Source: SXOA01 sp046593355 (lineage in GTDB: Bacteria; Planctomycetota; Planctomycetia; Pirellulales; Pirellulaceae). Taken from it: 64,000 nucleotides of DNA. Below the pieces are notes generated by a model that worked only from the letters and a program-made list of their open reading frames with translations, had not been told where the DNA came from and did no database searches. Of this stretch, positions 63,543 through 64,000 are shown piece after piece (within the stretch, counting starts at the first letter, position 1; every line of letters starts with the position of its first letter). A program made the translations under genes and the position numbers. The stretch is from positions 57,936-121,935 of the forward strand of contig JBKJNY010000090.1 in NCBI GenBank assembly GCA_046593355.1, in the 5' to 3' direction.

Positions 63543-64000
63543 ATGACCACGCACCTTGCCGACCGCTATACCGAAGGGATGAATCTGGCCAGGAAAGCCG
63601 AGTATGATCGCGCGCATCAACTGCTCGCCGAATGCGTAATTGCCGACCCGGCCAACTACGATTTCGTCGACGGCTTTCTGCTGAACCTCGCTCGCAAGAT
63701 TCGTCAGACCGGTGCCGTAGCCGTAGCCGACGAAGGATTGCGGGCTGTCATCTCGCAAGCCGTGGATGAAGGGGATTGGGCGGAGGTCCTGCGGCTGGGT
63801 CCGCAATGCCTGTCTTTCAATCCCTGGCATATCCCCACGCTGCTGGCTGTTGCCCAGGCTTGTGCGGCCGAAGGATTTGAGGAGGCGGAACTTCGCTACT
63901 TGCAAATGGCCTATGAAGCCGGCCCCAGCGATCTGGAAGTCAACCGGCACTGCGGGCGCTCGCTGGCCCGGATGAAGAAATTTGACGAGGCCATCAACTC
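63543..64000 (+). CDS. TPR-type protein, C-terminus beyond window
   Basis: 152 codons visible from ATG 63543 (MTTHLADRYTEGMNLARKAE, YDRAHQLLAECVIADPANYD). Helical repeat pattern with NPWHIPTLLAVAQACAAEGF and ARMKKFDEAI, fitting TPRs. The frame is open to the edge. Function unknown. Confidence 0.75.
   Translation, partial: MTTHLADRYTEGMNLARKAEYDRAHQLLAECVIADPANYDFVDGFLLNLARKIRQTGAVAVADEGLRAVISQAVDEGDWAEVLRLGPQCLSFNPWHIPTLLAVAQACAAEGFEEAELRYLQMAYEAGPSDLEVNRHCGRSLARMKKFDEAIN

Noticed and set aside
1..64000. tRNA, rRNA or riboswitch genes
   Set aside because: None recognised by eye. A covariance-model scan would be needed to exclude small RNAs.

Overview
The window looks like chromosomal DNA of a planctomycete (class Planctomycetia; I cannot place it more finely). 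The evidence is the gene content: a BBP7-type outer-membrane barrel, four DUF1501 proteins (one beside a DUF1800 partner), DUF1080 and DUF1501 secreted proteins, a membrane-spanning Ser/Thr kinase with the planctomycete N-terminal module, a large secreted M36 protease with a LEPR-like N-terminal motif, and many GC-rich secreted proteins with no close functional name. Gram-negative envelope genes (BamD-like and LptE-like lipoproteins, outer-membrane barrel) sit beside the isoprenoid genes ispA and dxs. No rRNA, tRNA or CRISPR array was seen.

Layout. 1-8.7 kb: secreted fungalysin-like protease (cut by the window edge), BBP7 barrel, divergent receptor-like kinase. 8.8-16.7 kb: DinB-fold protein, a DUF262/HNH protein of the GmrSD type, DUF1501 protein, IS701-type transposase remnant touching the end of a TPR protein, secreted amidohydrolase. 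17-25.5 kb: FHA-GAF-AAA+ regulator, a VapBC-type toxin-antitoxin pair, isoaspartyl peptidase, Cys-rich secreted protein, membrane protein, GAF-SpoIIE phosphatase, PLP enzyme. 25.5-36.6 kb: EVE protein, MATE exporter, deiodinase-like EF-hand protein, CNNM/HlyC protein, SDR, zeta-toxin-like kinase with a small partner gene, two tandem DUF1501 genes. 36.9-46 kb: charged coiled-coil secreted protein, secretin-like protein, anti-sigma/FecR-like protein, trpS, DUF4349 lipoprotein, pyrD, HU. 46.4-64 kb: a mostly co-directional run: DUF1080 protein, recO, BamD-like, LptE-like, ispA, dxs, nadK, two secreted proteins, DUF1800-DUF1501 pair, then nnrE, FmdB-type zinc ribbon, ceramidase-like protein and a partial TPR protein.

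The most unusual signal is not a gene. Several families of dispersed palindromic repeats occupy the intergenic spaces. Family A (arm core CCTGAAGCGCAAGCGAAGGA) and family B (TAGTAG, two small hairpins, CTACTA) are the clearest. Family B copies lie 0-15 bases after stop codons, and in three cases the gene's own TAG stop is the first triplet of the repeat. One family A copy is read in frame inside a membrane-protein gene, another supplies the stop codon of the EVE gene, and a third appears split, its arms flanking an AT-rich gene for a two-helix membrane peptide. At least six other palindrome types (tagged by position) fill the remaining junctions of the 48-62 kb run.

Coordinates of genes come from open frames and start-site arguments. 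Repeat and terminator edges were counted by eye and may be off by one or two bases.
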